Notes: generated from the letters alone by a model not told the origin. A DNA stretch of 7,220 nucleotides from Bacteroidota bacterium (GCA_023393485.1 JAEWLD010000267.1:1-7220), one strand, 5' to 3'; shown: positions 1 through 6,336, counted from the first letter of the stretch. A program made the numbers and translations.

Positions 1-684
1 CGTAGTAACCCATTGTATGAGTCAGACAGAAGGCAGCTCAACGTAGCCACCAATCTTCGCGCGAGTACAACAATGTATTCTTTCCTGAATGAAAATGACG
101 ATCCGAGACTCTCAAAATACTACGGTAGTGGCGCTTCGTTGAACCAAGGTGATTTCAACAGCACGGTAGCTCCGACCTCGATTTCTATCGTTAATTTGTC
201 ACCGACTACTCCAGTTTACTTTATGAGCCGTGAGGAAAGTCTTTTCCTTCAGGCAGAAGCACTGGCACGATATGCTGGCGGAGCCGGAGCCAAAGAGGCT
301 TATGATGCTGCCGTATTGGAGAACTTCAACAAATGGGGTCTCGATGGCTCATCATTTATCGCTTCTGGCGGTCCTTACGAATATGATGGCACTACGCTGG
401 ACGAGCAGATTGAAGACATCATCACGCAAAAATGGATCGCGTCATTCCCAGGCAATGGGTTTGAGGCATTCTTTGAGCAGAATCGCACCGGATATCCAAG
501 AATTTCATCGGTGCCGCAAACAAGTGGCTCTTACGTTCCTGGCGAATGGTCTTATTCTATCAACGGTACAACCGGCGGCCAATTCCCTAAACGATTGGTT
601 TTCCCTGAGAGTGTCACATCAACTAATCAAAACGCACCTGCCCTCATTGAATTGACAGTACCTGTCTGGTGGGACGTAAACTAA
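1..684 (+). CDS. SusD/RagB-family outer-membrane nutrient-binding lipoprotein, C-terminal part
   Basis: The reading frame is open from the first base, so the N-terminus, including the lipoprotein signal, lies upstream. About 227 residues are visible, against roughly 500 for the full family. The visible part fits the SusD-like_2 branch: an early DPRLSKYY segment, the PVYFMSREESLFLQAEA helix of the TPR-like scaffold, then an AYDAAVLENFNKWG helix. A conserved IITQKWIASFPGNGFEAFFEQNRTGYP-type block follows (split here around residues 140-165), and the end carries the KRLVFPESVTSTNQNAPA signature. Known role of the family: a surface lipoprotein that lids a SusC TonB-dependent channel and captures glycans or peptides. 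The substrate cannot be read from this fragment. A TTG at position 13 could be mistaken for a start, but homologous sequence continues upstream of it. The gene lies 10 bases before the next lipoprotein gene on the same strand, which indicates one operon. Confidence 0.93.
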   Translation, partial: RSNPLYESDRRQLNVATNLRASTTMYSFLNENDDPRLSKYYGSGASLNQGDFNSTVAPTSISIVNLSPTTPVYFMSREESLFLQAEALARYAGGAGAKEAYDAAVLENFNKWGLDGSSFIASGGPYEYDGTTLDEQIEDIITQKWIASFPGNGFEAFFEQNRTGYPRISSVPQTSGSYVPGEWSYSINGTTGGQFPKRLVFPESVTSTNQNAPALIELTVPVWWDVN

Positions 685-694
685 AAATTGAATT

Positions 695-1417
695 ATGAAA
701 AAAATATTTTTATTCTTATGCGGAATTGCGCTTGTGGCGACGGGCTGTGAAGAAGAAAGCTCTTCAAACGTATCCCAACTGACAAATTTCCCGACGTTTG
801 TACTCAATGGAGATGCAGTCATGTTTGTTCCAAAAGGAACCGTTTTTGAGGATCCGGGTGTAACCGTTACTGAAGGCGACGTAGAAATTCCCTACGAAAC
901 TTCTGTAAGCGGGCAATTCCAGGGCGGTACTACCGTAGACACAAATGTAGACGACATCTACACGATCACTTATTCTGCAGTAAACCAAGACGGCTATCCT
1001 GGCCAGGCTATAAGAAAGGTAATTGTTTACGACAATGGCGATCTTACTTCAAGTATAGCCGGGGTATATCGTTCGACGGTTGTACGTAACGGTGCCGCCT
1101 CAGCACAATATACTGATATGGAATATGTCATGATCTGGAACACAGGCGGCAATAATTATCACGTGTCTGACGGCATTGGAGGTTATTATGCTATCGGCCG
1201 CGCTTATGGAGATGCTTACCTGGCGCCGATGGATGTAGTGGCCAACGACATCCCTAGCAACAACTTTACAGTTCCTGACTTTACTGTGGGCACTTTCGGT
1301 GGCGTAGCCCACAACACGGAGTTCACTGTTAATCCCGGCGCTGGCACAATTCATTTTGTAACTGACTGGAGCGAAGGCTACACGTTTGATGTAACGCTCG
1401 AGCAGGTTCAACCTTAA
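695..1417 (+). CDS. SusCD-associated lipoprotein with Ig-like (DUF5011/DUF5012-type) domain
   Basis: This is a 240-residue predicted outer-membrane lipoprotein. It has a short basic N-terminus, a hydrophobic core and a lipobox ending VATGC with Cys18, followed at once by three Glu and three Ser. Acidic residues after the lipid-bearing Cys resemble the surface-export signal described for Bacteroidota lipoproteins, so surface exposure is likely. Residues about 32-113 look like an Ig/HYR-type beta domain: FEDPGVTV near 51-58, and the YTITYSAVNQDG strand near 89-100 ending in RKVIVYDNGD. Residues about 120-238 form a second, aromatic- and Gly-rich beta domain beginning IAGVYRSTVVRNG. I assign it to the BT_2262-like/DUF5012 type from layout and position, from memory. 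It is probably an accessory subunit of the SusCD complex; its biochemical role is unknown. The start is preceded by an A-rich leader and no Shine-Dalgarno site, as is usual in this phylum. It is the second visible gene of the operon. Confidence 0.85.
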   Translation: MKKIFLFLCGIALVATGCEEESSSNVSQLTNFPTFVLNGDAVMFVPKGTVFEDPGVTVTEGDVEIPYETSVSGQFQGGTTVDTNVDDIYTITYSAVNQDGYPGQAIRKVIVYDNGDLTSSIAGVYRSTVVRNGAASAQYTDMEYVMIWNTGGNNYHVSDGIGGYYAIGRAYGDAYLAPMDVVANDIPSNNFTVPDFTVGTFGGVAHNTEFTVNPGAGTIHFVTDWSEGYTFDVTLEQVQP

Positions 1418-1431
1418 AAACAATCAAAACA

Positions 1432-1932
1432 ATGAGAAACCTTAAAATAACATCATTATTACTTAGCTTATTTGCGCTGGTTGTGCTTTCGTCATGTGAC
1501 GAAGGTGGAAATCCGGAAGCAGGTAATACCACTACGCACGATTTTGCGGGCGACTGGCACATTGTCGGGCTTGAGACTGACGGTGTAACACCGGCATTCG
1601 GTGGTGATTACTACCTGTGGTCAACGTACAACGCATCATCAAACGACGAAAATTTCTGGATTGATGACCATGATACGTTTTTCGAGCTGAAGGCTAAGGC
1701 GCAGGCTGATTTGTCTGCACTGACTTTCTCAAGCGAGGCGAATACTACCGAGATGTACCTTGGCGGAACCGTAACCATTCAAAACGGTAAGATCCTGAAA
1801 AACGCGGGCCACTCATTTGGCGGCCATGTGGTAGACAGTATTTACTTTGAAGCCGAATTTGATTGGGATCCGGGAACTTTCTACAAGTTCGCCGGTCATA
1901 AGCGCACCGGTTTCCTTGAGGACGAATTGTAG
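1432..1932 (+). CDS. Small lipoprotein, putative lipid-binding hydrolase family (Lipid_bd type)
   Basis: This is a 166-residue predicted lipoprotein. Its signal peptide ends in the lipobox LSSC with Cys22, followed by Asp-Glu, which again suits surface export. The mature part (about 37-166) begins HDFAGDWHIVGLE and is predicted to be mostly beta strand. It ends in a KFAGHKRTGFLEDE motif near 152-165, which I recognise as typical of the PF12888 'lipid-binding putative hydrolase' family. That name comes from structural genomics; no catalytic residues can be assigned here and enzymatic activity is unproven. The gene follows the Ig-like lipoprotein by 14 A-rich bases and is the last gene before a terminator, so it closes the SusD operon. 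Its position matches BT2261 in the B. thetaiotaomicron BT2261-BT2264 transporter as I recall it, suggesting an accessory subunit of an outer-membrane uptake complex. The family call is good; the function is inferred. Confidence 0.82.
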   Translation: MRNLKITSLLLSLFALVVLSSCDEGGNPEAGNTTTHDFAGDWHIVGLETDGVTPAFGGDYYLWSTYNASSNDENFWIDDHDTFFELKAKAQADLSALTFSSEANTTEMYLGGTVTIQNGKILKNAGHSFGGHVVDSIYFEAEFDWDPGTFYKFAGHKRTGFLEDEL

Positions 1933-1949
1933 TCTTTTAAACCTTATTG

Positions 1950-1978
1950 AAAACCACTCCATCCGGGGTGGTTTTTTT
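1950..1978 (+). terminator. Rho-independent terminator of the SusD operon
   Basis: An 11-bp stem (1950-1960 with 1965-1975, one T.G wobble) closes a four-base ATCC loop. The right arm runs into seven T from 1972 to 1978. It starts 17 bases after the last lipoprotein stop codon, so it should end the uptake operon transcript. Its T tract is separated by a single base from the -7 element predicted for rlmB. Confidence 0.9.
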
Positions 1979-1979
1979 A

Positions 1980-1987
1980 TACCTTTG
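1980..1987 (+). promoter_or_regulatory. Predicted -7 promoter element (TACCTTTG) of rlmB
   Basis: TACCTTTG matches the Bacteroidota -7 consensus TAnnTTTG exactly. In the standard spacing its last G is at about -5, which puts the transcription start on the A of the rlmB ATG at 1992 and gives a leaderless mRNA. I see no good TTTG-type -33 element; that region is taken by the upstream terminator stem. The call rests on one motif, its position and the need for a promoter after a terminator. Confidence 0.6.
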
Positions 1988-1991
1988 CCCC

Positions 1992-2726
1992 ATGGAAAAA
2001 GAGCATCAGATTTTCGGAATCCGCGCCATCATCGAAGCGATTCAGGCCGGCGCAGCCATTGACAAAGTTTTTGTACAAAAAGAAGCTTCAGGCGAATTGA
2101 TGAAAAATCTAATGTCCGTAATGAAGCGAAACGGGATCAACTATTCGTTTGTTCCGATCGAAAAACTGAATCGGCTTACGCCAAATAACCATCAGGGCGC
2201 CGTGGCTACCATCTCGCCTATCGCTTTTCACGATCTCGATGCCTTGATTGAAAAATTAATTGATGGCAAAAAAGCACCATTGCTGCTTATTCTGGACCAG
2301 ATTTCCGACGCTCGGAATTTCGGTGCAATCATCCGAACGGCTGAATGTACCGGCGTTGACGGCATCATAATTTCAAAATCAGGCGCTGCCCCTGTCAATG
2401 GCGATACAGTCAAGACATCTGCCGGCGCGGTGTTCAATATGCCCATTTGTAAAGTCGAACATATCAAAGACGCCATCTTCACGCTTCAGGCGTCGGGAAT
2501 CAAAACCGTGGCGGCCACTGAAAAAACCGGGTCGGTGATTTATGATATTTCGCTTGTCGATGCGGTCGCGATCGTAATGGGTTCCGAAGACCGCGGAATC
2601 AACCCTTCTGTTTTGAAAATCGTCGATGAAAAAGCCAAACTGCCAATGTTCGGCAACATTGGTTCGCTGAATGTTTCTGTCGCATGTGGCGCCTTTCTTT
2701 ATGAAGCGGTACGCCAAAGGAGTTAA
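1992..2726 (+). CDS. rlmB: 23S rRNA (guanosine-2'-O-)-methyltransferase RlmB, SpoU/TrmH family
   Basis: This 244-residue protein is predicted to transfer a methyl group from S-adenosylmethionine to the 2'-OH of a 23S rRNA guanosine (G2251 in E. coli numbering) in the cytoplasm. The N-terminal substrate-binding domain (1-75) opens MEKEHQIFGIRAIIEAIQAG and has NNHQGAVA near 65-72. The C-terminal SPOUT knot domain carries all three motifs: motif 1 LDQISDARNFGAIIRTAE (101-118, with Asn109 and Arg115), motif 2 IVMGSEDRGINP (194-205, with Glu199) and motif 3 LPMFGNIGSLNVSVACGAF (217-235, with Asn227). Length matches the family, about 245. I chose the ATG at 1992; an upstream in-frame TTG at 1947 would read through the terminator hairpin and add nonconserved residues. 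Other TrmH-type rRNA or tRNA targets cannot be fully excluded. The 3' end overlaps the convergent rhomboid gene by four bases (TTAA). Confidence 0.95.
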   Translation: MEKEHQIFGIRAIIEAIQAGAAIDKVFVQKEASGELMKNLMSVMKRNGINYSFVPIEKLNRLTPNNHQGAVATISPIAFHDLDALIEKLIDGKKAPLLLILDQISDARNFGAIIRTAECTGVDGIIISKSGAAPVNGDTVKTSAGAVFNMPICKVEHIKDAIFTLQASGIKTVAATEKTGSVIYDISLVDAVAIVMGSEDRGINPSVLKIVDEKAKLPMFGNIGSLNVSVACGAFLYEAVRQRS

Positions 2727-3490
2727 TTTGTGCCATTTGTTTTTTCCTTCGGAACAAACGTATACGTAATCACGGGCGGTTGTGTGTGGTTTGCAACATT
2801 TTCTTCGGGCTCTGGTTCCGGTGGCGGCAAGTTTACAAAATTTCCGTTTTCGTCAAACCGCTGCATGAATTTATCCTGCGACGGATCAAAATCCGGCCGC
2901 TCCCAGTCATAACGAATCATCTTTTGATATTCGGGTGTTTTAAATCGAAATGCAAATGCAAATCCGACGATCAAACCGGCCAAATGTCCTTCCCATGAAA
3001 TTGAATTGTCGATGTCGGGAAAAATATACCAGGCCATTCCGCCGTACAACACGATGACCATTAGTGAAAGTGCCACCAGCCGATAGTACTTGGTCATGAT
3101 TCCTTTGAAGAAAATAAAGCTGACAAGCACATAAATCAATCCACTGGCGCCAATATGGTAGTTCGGCCGGCCGATGACCCAGGTAAGCAATCCCGAAAAT
3201 AGGATACCGTAAACCACAATTTTCCAAGCCAGTTCACGATAGAAATAAGCGAGCGATGCCAAAAGCACCAGCAAAGGCAGCGAATTGTTATATAAGTGTT
3301 CAAGGCTGCCGTGAATAAACGGGCTTAAAACCACACCGCGCAAGCCTCCAATATCCCGCGGATAAATGCCATATTGTCCGAGCGGGATGCCAAAGCGGAC
3401 ATCGGCCCAATAACTCAGCCAAAGCGCCAATACAAAAAAGAAAGGCAGCAATAGCACTTGTGGCGTAAATTTAAAGTGATTGTCATTCAT
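2723..3490 (-). CDS. Rhomboid-family intramembrane serine protease
   Basis: This 255-residue inner-membrane protein has about six transmembrane segments between residues 10 and 182. It keeps the rhomboid active site: the Ser116 nucleophile in HIGASGLIY (112-120) and His169 in WEGHLAGLIVGF (166-177) form the Ser-His dyad, and His65 with Asn69 in EHLYNN matches the HxxxN oxyanion-hole motif. It should therefore cleave membrane proteins within or next to their transmembrane helices; the substrates are unknown. After the last helix there is a tail (about 184-255) that is charged, then rich in Pro and Glu (LPPPEPEPEE, 221-230), and is probably disordered. I start at the ATG at 3490. A longer reading from TTG at 3532 would include the predicted -7 element and 14 residues with no family support. 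It is convergent with rlmB and divergent from rarA. Confidence 0.92.
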   Translation of the reverse strand: MNDNHFKFTPQVLLLPFFFVLALWLSYWADVRFGIPLGQYGIYPRDIGGLRGVVLSPFIHGSLEHLYNNSLPLLVLLASLAYFYRELAWKIVVYGILFSGLLTWVIGRPNYHIGASGLIYVLVSFIFFKGIMTKYYRLVALSLMVIVLYGGMAWYIFPDIDNSISWEGHLAGLIVGFAFAFRFKTPEYQKMIRYDWERPDFDPSQDKFMQRFDENGNFVNLPPPEPEPEENVANHTQPPVITYTFVPKEKTNGTN

Positions 3491-3517
3491 GGTTTTTTGG
3501 TTGTGCACCGCTTGAGT

Positions 3518-3525
3518 CAAAAATA
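3518..3525 (-). promoter_or_regulatory. Predicted -7 promoter element (TATTTTTG) of the rhomboid gene
   Basis: Read on the minus strand, TATTTTTG fits TAnnTTTG. It would start transcription near 3513, giving a leader of about 22 bases before the ATG at 3490. This placement supports the 3490 start over the TTG at 3532. I found no convincing -33 element. Confidence 0.5.
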
Positions 3526-3561
3526 CATCCAAAGAAAAAGTGATGAAATTTTGTCAGTAGG

Positions 3562-3598
3562 TTAGACCTGCAAGGTTTTAAAAACCTTGCAGGTCTAA
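3562..3598. repeat. 37-bp intergenic palindrome (18-bp perfect arms, one central base)
   Basis: Arms 3562-3579 and 3581-3598 are exact reverse complements around the single base A3580. Each arm carries GACCTGCAAGGTTTT or its complement. It lies in the 159-base region between the divergent rhomboid and rarA genes, between their two predicted promoters. As RNA it would form a hairpin with a small AT-rich tip. It has no clean T tract, and no transcript from either flanking gene is expected to read out of it, so a terminator role is not obvious. I recall similar ACCTGnnAGGT-type palindromes being scattered through flavobacterial genomes, so a dispersed REP-like element is the likeliest reading; this is from memory only. 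Confidence 0.9.
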
Positions 3599-3636
3599 TC
3601 CACCAAAAATTATAAAAAACTTAGCATCATAAAACT

Positions 3637-3644
3637 TATTTTTG
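3637..3644 (+). promoter_or_regulatory. Predicted -7 promoter element (TATTTTTG) of rarA
   Basis: TATTTTTG fits TAnnTTTG and ends five bases before the rarA ATG at 3650. With standard spacing the transcription start falls within one base of the ATG, so the mRNA should be leaderless or nearly so. The surrounding sequence is A-rich with no recognisable ribosome-binding site and no clear -33 element. Confidence 0.55.
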
Positions 3645-3649
3645 TCTCT

Positions 3650-4927
3650 ATGGATGCACCATTAGCAGAACGGATACGGCCAAAAACTCTCGATGACTAC
3701 ATCAGCCAGCAACATTTGGTCGGGCCTGAAGGATCGCTGTCACGACAAATCAAAAGCGGTTTTATTCCGTCATTGATACTTTGGGGACCGCCGGGCACAG
3801 GAAAAACCACGCTCGCGCAAATCATCGCCGAGGAATCAAAGCGCCCATTCTACATTTTAAGTGCAATCAATTCGGGTGTAAAAGACATTCGGGAGGTAAT
3901 TGACAAAGCAAAGCAAAGCGGTGGTCTATTTACAGCGAAAAATCCAATTTTGTTCATCGATGAGATTCACAGGTTCAGTAAATCGCAACAGGATTCATTG
4001 CTCGCCGCCGTGGAAAAAGGTTGGGTTACCCTGATTGGCGCAACGACCGAAAATCCAAGTTTCGAAGTCATTCCCGCGTTGCTGTCGCGTTGTCAGGTTT
4101 ATATTTTGAACCCGTTCACGCGCGGCGATCTTGAAGCATTGCTCGATCGGGCAATCAAAACCGACACCTATCTCAAAACAAAGAAAATCAAGCTTAAAGA
4201 AACCGAAGCCCTCTTGCGGCTTTCCGGCGGCGATGGCAGGAAACTTCTCAACATCTTCGAGCTGGTAATCAACGCCACTCCAGGCGATAAAATCGAGATC
4301 ACCAATGAGCGCGTCATGCAACTCGCCCAGCAGAACACCGTTCTTTACGATAAAACCGGCGAGCAGCATTATGATATCATTTCAGCATTTATCAAATCAA
4401 TGCGTGGCAGTGACCCGAATGGTGCGGTTTACTGGCTTGCCCGAATGATTGAGGGCGGCGAAGATCTCAAGTTCATCGCCCGGCGCATGCTGATTCTCGC
4501 CAGTGAAGATATCGGTTTGGCCAATCCTACGGCGCTTGTTATCGCGAACAATACGTTTCAGGCTGTGACGACGATCGGTTATCCCGAGAGCCGCATCATC
4601 TTGAGCCAATGCGCAATTTATCTGGCCACATCGCCGAAAAGCAATGCCAGTTATGACGCCATCGGCAAGGCTCAGCAATTGGTAAAACAGACCGGAGACT
4701 TGCCCGTGCCGCTGCATTTGCGAAATGCGCCTACCAAGCTGATGAAAGAGCTTGGCTATGGCGACGACTACAAATATGCCCACAGCTACGAAAATAATTT
4801 TACCGAGCAGGAATTCCTTCCCGACGCCGTTTCAGGTACCGCGCTTTATCAGCCGGGCCAAAATGCACGCGAAAACACAACGCGTGACTTCCTGAAAAAC
4901 CGGTGGAAGAATAAATACGATTATTAA
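3650..4927 (+). CDS. rarA: Replication-associated recombination protein A (RarA/MgsA), AAA+ ATPase
   Basis: This 425-residue AAA+ ATPase is related to the clamp-loader subunits and to eukaryotic WRNIP1. The family acts at stalled or damaged replication forks, binding single-stranded DNA ends and SSB. The N-terminus [22 protein letters not shown] is typical. Visible motifs: Walker [10 protein letters not shown] (46-54, Lys52), Walker B ILFIDEIH (100-107, Asp104 and Glu105), sensor 1 GATTENPS (130-137), arginine finger in LLSRC (Arg147), and sensor 2 GGDGRKLLN (193-201, Arg197). The C-terminal half, about 235-425, is the helical tetramerisation domain with [19 protein letters not shown] (254-272) and SEDIGLANP (285-293). 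Length is close to the E. coli protein (about 447). All catalytic residues are present. The start ATG at 3650 fits the conserved N-terminus. The gene overlaps the convergent downstream gene by four bases (TTAA). Confidence 0.97.
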   Translation: MDAPLAERIRPKTLDDYISQQHLVGPEGSLSRQIKSGFIPSLILWGPPGTGKTTLAQIIAEESKRPFYILSAINSGVKDIREVIDKAKQSGGLFTAKNPILFIDEIHRFSKSQQDSLLAAVEKGWVTLIGATTENPSFEVIPALLSRCQVYILNPFTRGDLEALLDRAIKTDTYLKTKKIKLKETEALLRLSGGDGRKLLNIFELVINATPGDKIEITNERVMQLAQQNTVLYDKTGEQHYDIISAFIKSMRGSDPNGAVYWLARMIEGGEDLKFIARRMLILASEDIGLANPTALVIANNTFQAVTTIGYPESRIILSQCAIYLATSPKSNASYDAIGKAQQLVKQTGDLPVPLHLRNAPTKLMKELGYGDDYKYAHSYENNFTEQEFLPDAVSGTALYQPGQNARENTTRDFLKNRWKNKYDY

Positions 4928-5658
4928 AACTTGATGTTGAGTAGCCGTGATACGAGTTGCTTGTTGTCATAATATTCAAAAACCCACTGCCCGGACTTTT
5001 TGACAACAACACCGCTTCTGCCCTCGCCTTCCGCAATAAAAATATCGGGTTGCGAGGTAACAAACAGCTTCAGCACGATCTTGGGCGTCGTATCTACCAA
5101 TTGATAGCCGTTTGCGATTTTCTGAGCGTTGAGCACATCAGATTCTGCAGCGGCGTCAGCTGCAACAGGCGCGCCCTGGGTTATTTGCCGCGCTGGCGCA
5201 ACCATTTCAACGGTTTTAGGCGCAACGGCAACATTCGAATCATGCCTGTATTCAGGCTTGTCAAATGATTTGAAAGCCGCCCGCAAAGCCTGGTTGAAGG
5301 CGACATAATTGTCCTTTTCGGCGCTTTCGCCATATTCAGACACAAAAAGTACCGCATTCCTGCAATCTTTGATTTCAACTCTAAGCCGTGTTTTTCGGAG
5401 CGTGTTGTCATCAATTACATCCGCAAAAATTTTATTGCAGCCGTCTCCGGAAACTTCCATCGGCAAAATATCGTTGTCGTAAAAAACCGTATAACCGTTT
5501 TTCTCGAGGAATAATTTGGTCAGATTGTTCAGTCCGAACTGGCCCGGCTTTTTCTGCGCTGAGAATTTCGCTGGAACAATCACGTATTTGTAATGGCTCA
5601 TCGGCTGCGAAAATCCTGCAATCGAAACTAGCAATGCCAGCATGAATAATTTTTTCAT
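4924..5658 (-). CDS. Exported protein of unknown function, flavobacterial type
   Basis: This 244-residue protein has a signal peptide (about 1-18, MKKLFMLALLVSIAGFSQ) and no lipobox Cys, so it is probably periplasmic or secreted. I do not recognise a named domain, though its first part resembles uncharacterised proteins I associate with Flavobacteriaceae. Three regions can be seen: an alpha/beta-like domain (about 22-132) beginning YKYVIVPAKF, with two cysteines (Cys74, Cys99) that could form a disulfide; an Ala/Pro/Val-rich linker (about 142-173); and a short beta-rich C-terminal part (about 180-244) containing YQLVDTTPKIVLKL and GQWVFEYYDNKQLVSR. No catalytic motif is evident. The start is fixed by the TGATG overlap with the upstream nucleotidase gene, which suggests translational coupling in one operon. 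Its stop overlaps that of rarA. Coding status is well supported; function is open. Confidence 0.85.
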   Translation of the reverse strand: MKKLFMLALLVSIAGFSQPMSHYKYVIVPAKFSAQKKPGQFGLNNLTKLFLEKNGYTVFYDNDILPMEVSGDGCNKIFADVIDDNTLRKTRLRVEIKDCRNAVLFVSEYGESAEKDNYVAFNQALRAAFKSFDKPEYRHDSNVAVAPKTVEMVAPARQITQGAPVAADAAAESDVLNAQKIANGYQLVDTTPKIVLKLFVTSQPDIFIAEGEGRSGVVVKKSGQWVFEYYDNKQLVSRLLNIKF

Positions 5659-6329
5659 CAGAGATAATTTTTTAAATCCCGAAGCCGTGTCACATGCTTG
5701 ATGCCATCTTCGGGTGCATTTTCATTAAACAATATGGCATCGATTCCGTAACTGATCGCCCCGCGTACATCGGCATCAATACAATCGCCGACCATGACGC
5801 AGCTTTCCTTCTTCGCGTCTGCGAGGTTGAGCGCATATTCAAATATAAGCGGATTCGGCTTTTTGACGCCCGCCATTTCCGAATTCGTAACCGTCGCGAA
5901 ATAATGTCCAATTTTCGAATTGTTGATCTTTCTGTATTGGACTTCATGGAAACCGTTGGTAATGATGTGAAGCCTGTATCTTTGGCTGAGATAATCGAGA
6001 ATCTCAAGCGCACCGTCAAACAAATGATTGTTTTCCGGCAAATGTTCGATATAGGCGTCAGACAAAACCTCGATCAAATCGTCATCGATATCCATACCCA
6101 ACCTGTCAAACGTCTCCTTGATTCGTCCGTACCTGAGTTCGGCCTGCGTGATTTCCTCTTTGCGATATCTTTCCCAATACAATACGTTTAGCGGCACATA
6201 ATGTTCAAGAAACGCTTCCAGCGGCACGACGATTCCATGCAACGACAACACGCGTTGGAAAGCGAGTGCCGAATTTTTTTCAAAATCCCAAAGGGTGTGG
6301 TCGAGGTCAAAAAATACATCGGTAATCAT
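5658..6329 (-). CDS. yjjG: YjjG-family noncanonical pyrimidine nucleotidase (HAD superfamily)
   Basis: This 223-residue cytoplasmic HAD phosphatase has motif I FFDLDHTLWDF (nucleophile Asp8, acid/base Asp10, Thr12), motif II IITNG (Thr124), the motif III lysine in GVKKPNP (Lys157) and motif IV VMVGDCIDADVRGA (Asp182, Asp187, Mg2+ ligands). A helical C1-type cap lies between motifs I and II, about residues 16-100. The YjjG/YfnB subfamily dephosphorylates nucleoside monophosphates, with a house-cleaning role against noncanonical pyrimidine nucleotides in E. coli. The overall pattern fits that subfamily, but HAD substrate specificity is hard to read from sequence, so a related sugar- or glycolate-phosphatase role is possible. 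It is the first gene of a two-gene minus-strand operon; its TGA shares its A with the ATG of the exported protein. The promoter is probably the TAGCTTTG just upstream. Confidence 0.88.
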   Translation of the reverse strand: MITDVFFDLDHTLWDFEKNSALAFQRVLSLHGIVVPLEAFLEHYVPLNVLYWERYRKEEITQAELRYGRIKETFDRLGMDIDDDLIEVLSDAYIEHLPENNHLFDGALEILDYLSQRYRLHIITNGFHEVQYRKINNSKIGHYFATVTNSEMAGVKKPNPLIFEYALNLADAKKESCVMVGDCIDADVRGAISYGIDAILFNENAPEDGIKHVTRLRDLKNYL

Positions 6330-6336
6330 AGCCTTA

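Noticed and set aside
1947..1991. Upstream in-frame TTG that would extend RlmB by 15 residues
   Set aside because: The extension encodes the terminator hairpin and the -7 element and looks nothing like the family; the ATG at 1992 gives the conserved MEKEHQIFG start.
2738..2761. Possible hairpin TTCC-TTC-GGAA flanked by TTTGTT and AACAAA near the rlmB/rhomboid junction
   Set aside because: The stem is short, no T tract follows on either strand, and it lies inside the rhomboid coding sequence, so I do not call a terminator.
3491..3532. Upstream in-frame TTG that would extend the rhomboid protein by 14 residues
   Set aside because: It spans the predicted -7 element, and the added residues have no family support; the ATG at 3490 is preferred.
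3995..4783. Long minus-strand open frames inside rarA
   Set aside because: They lie opposite a clear AAA+ gene with all motifs intact, show no recognisable protein, and have no promoter or leader; they reflect codon composition.
5694..6191. 165-codon plus-strand frame opposite yjjG
   Set aside because: It is antisense to a gene with all HAD motifs, its translation resembles no family, and it has no promoter element.
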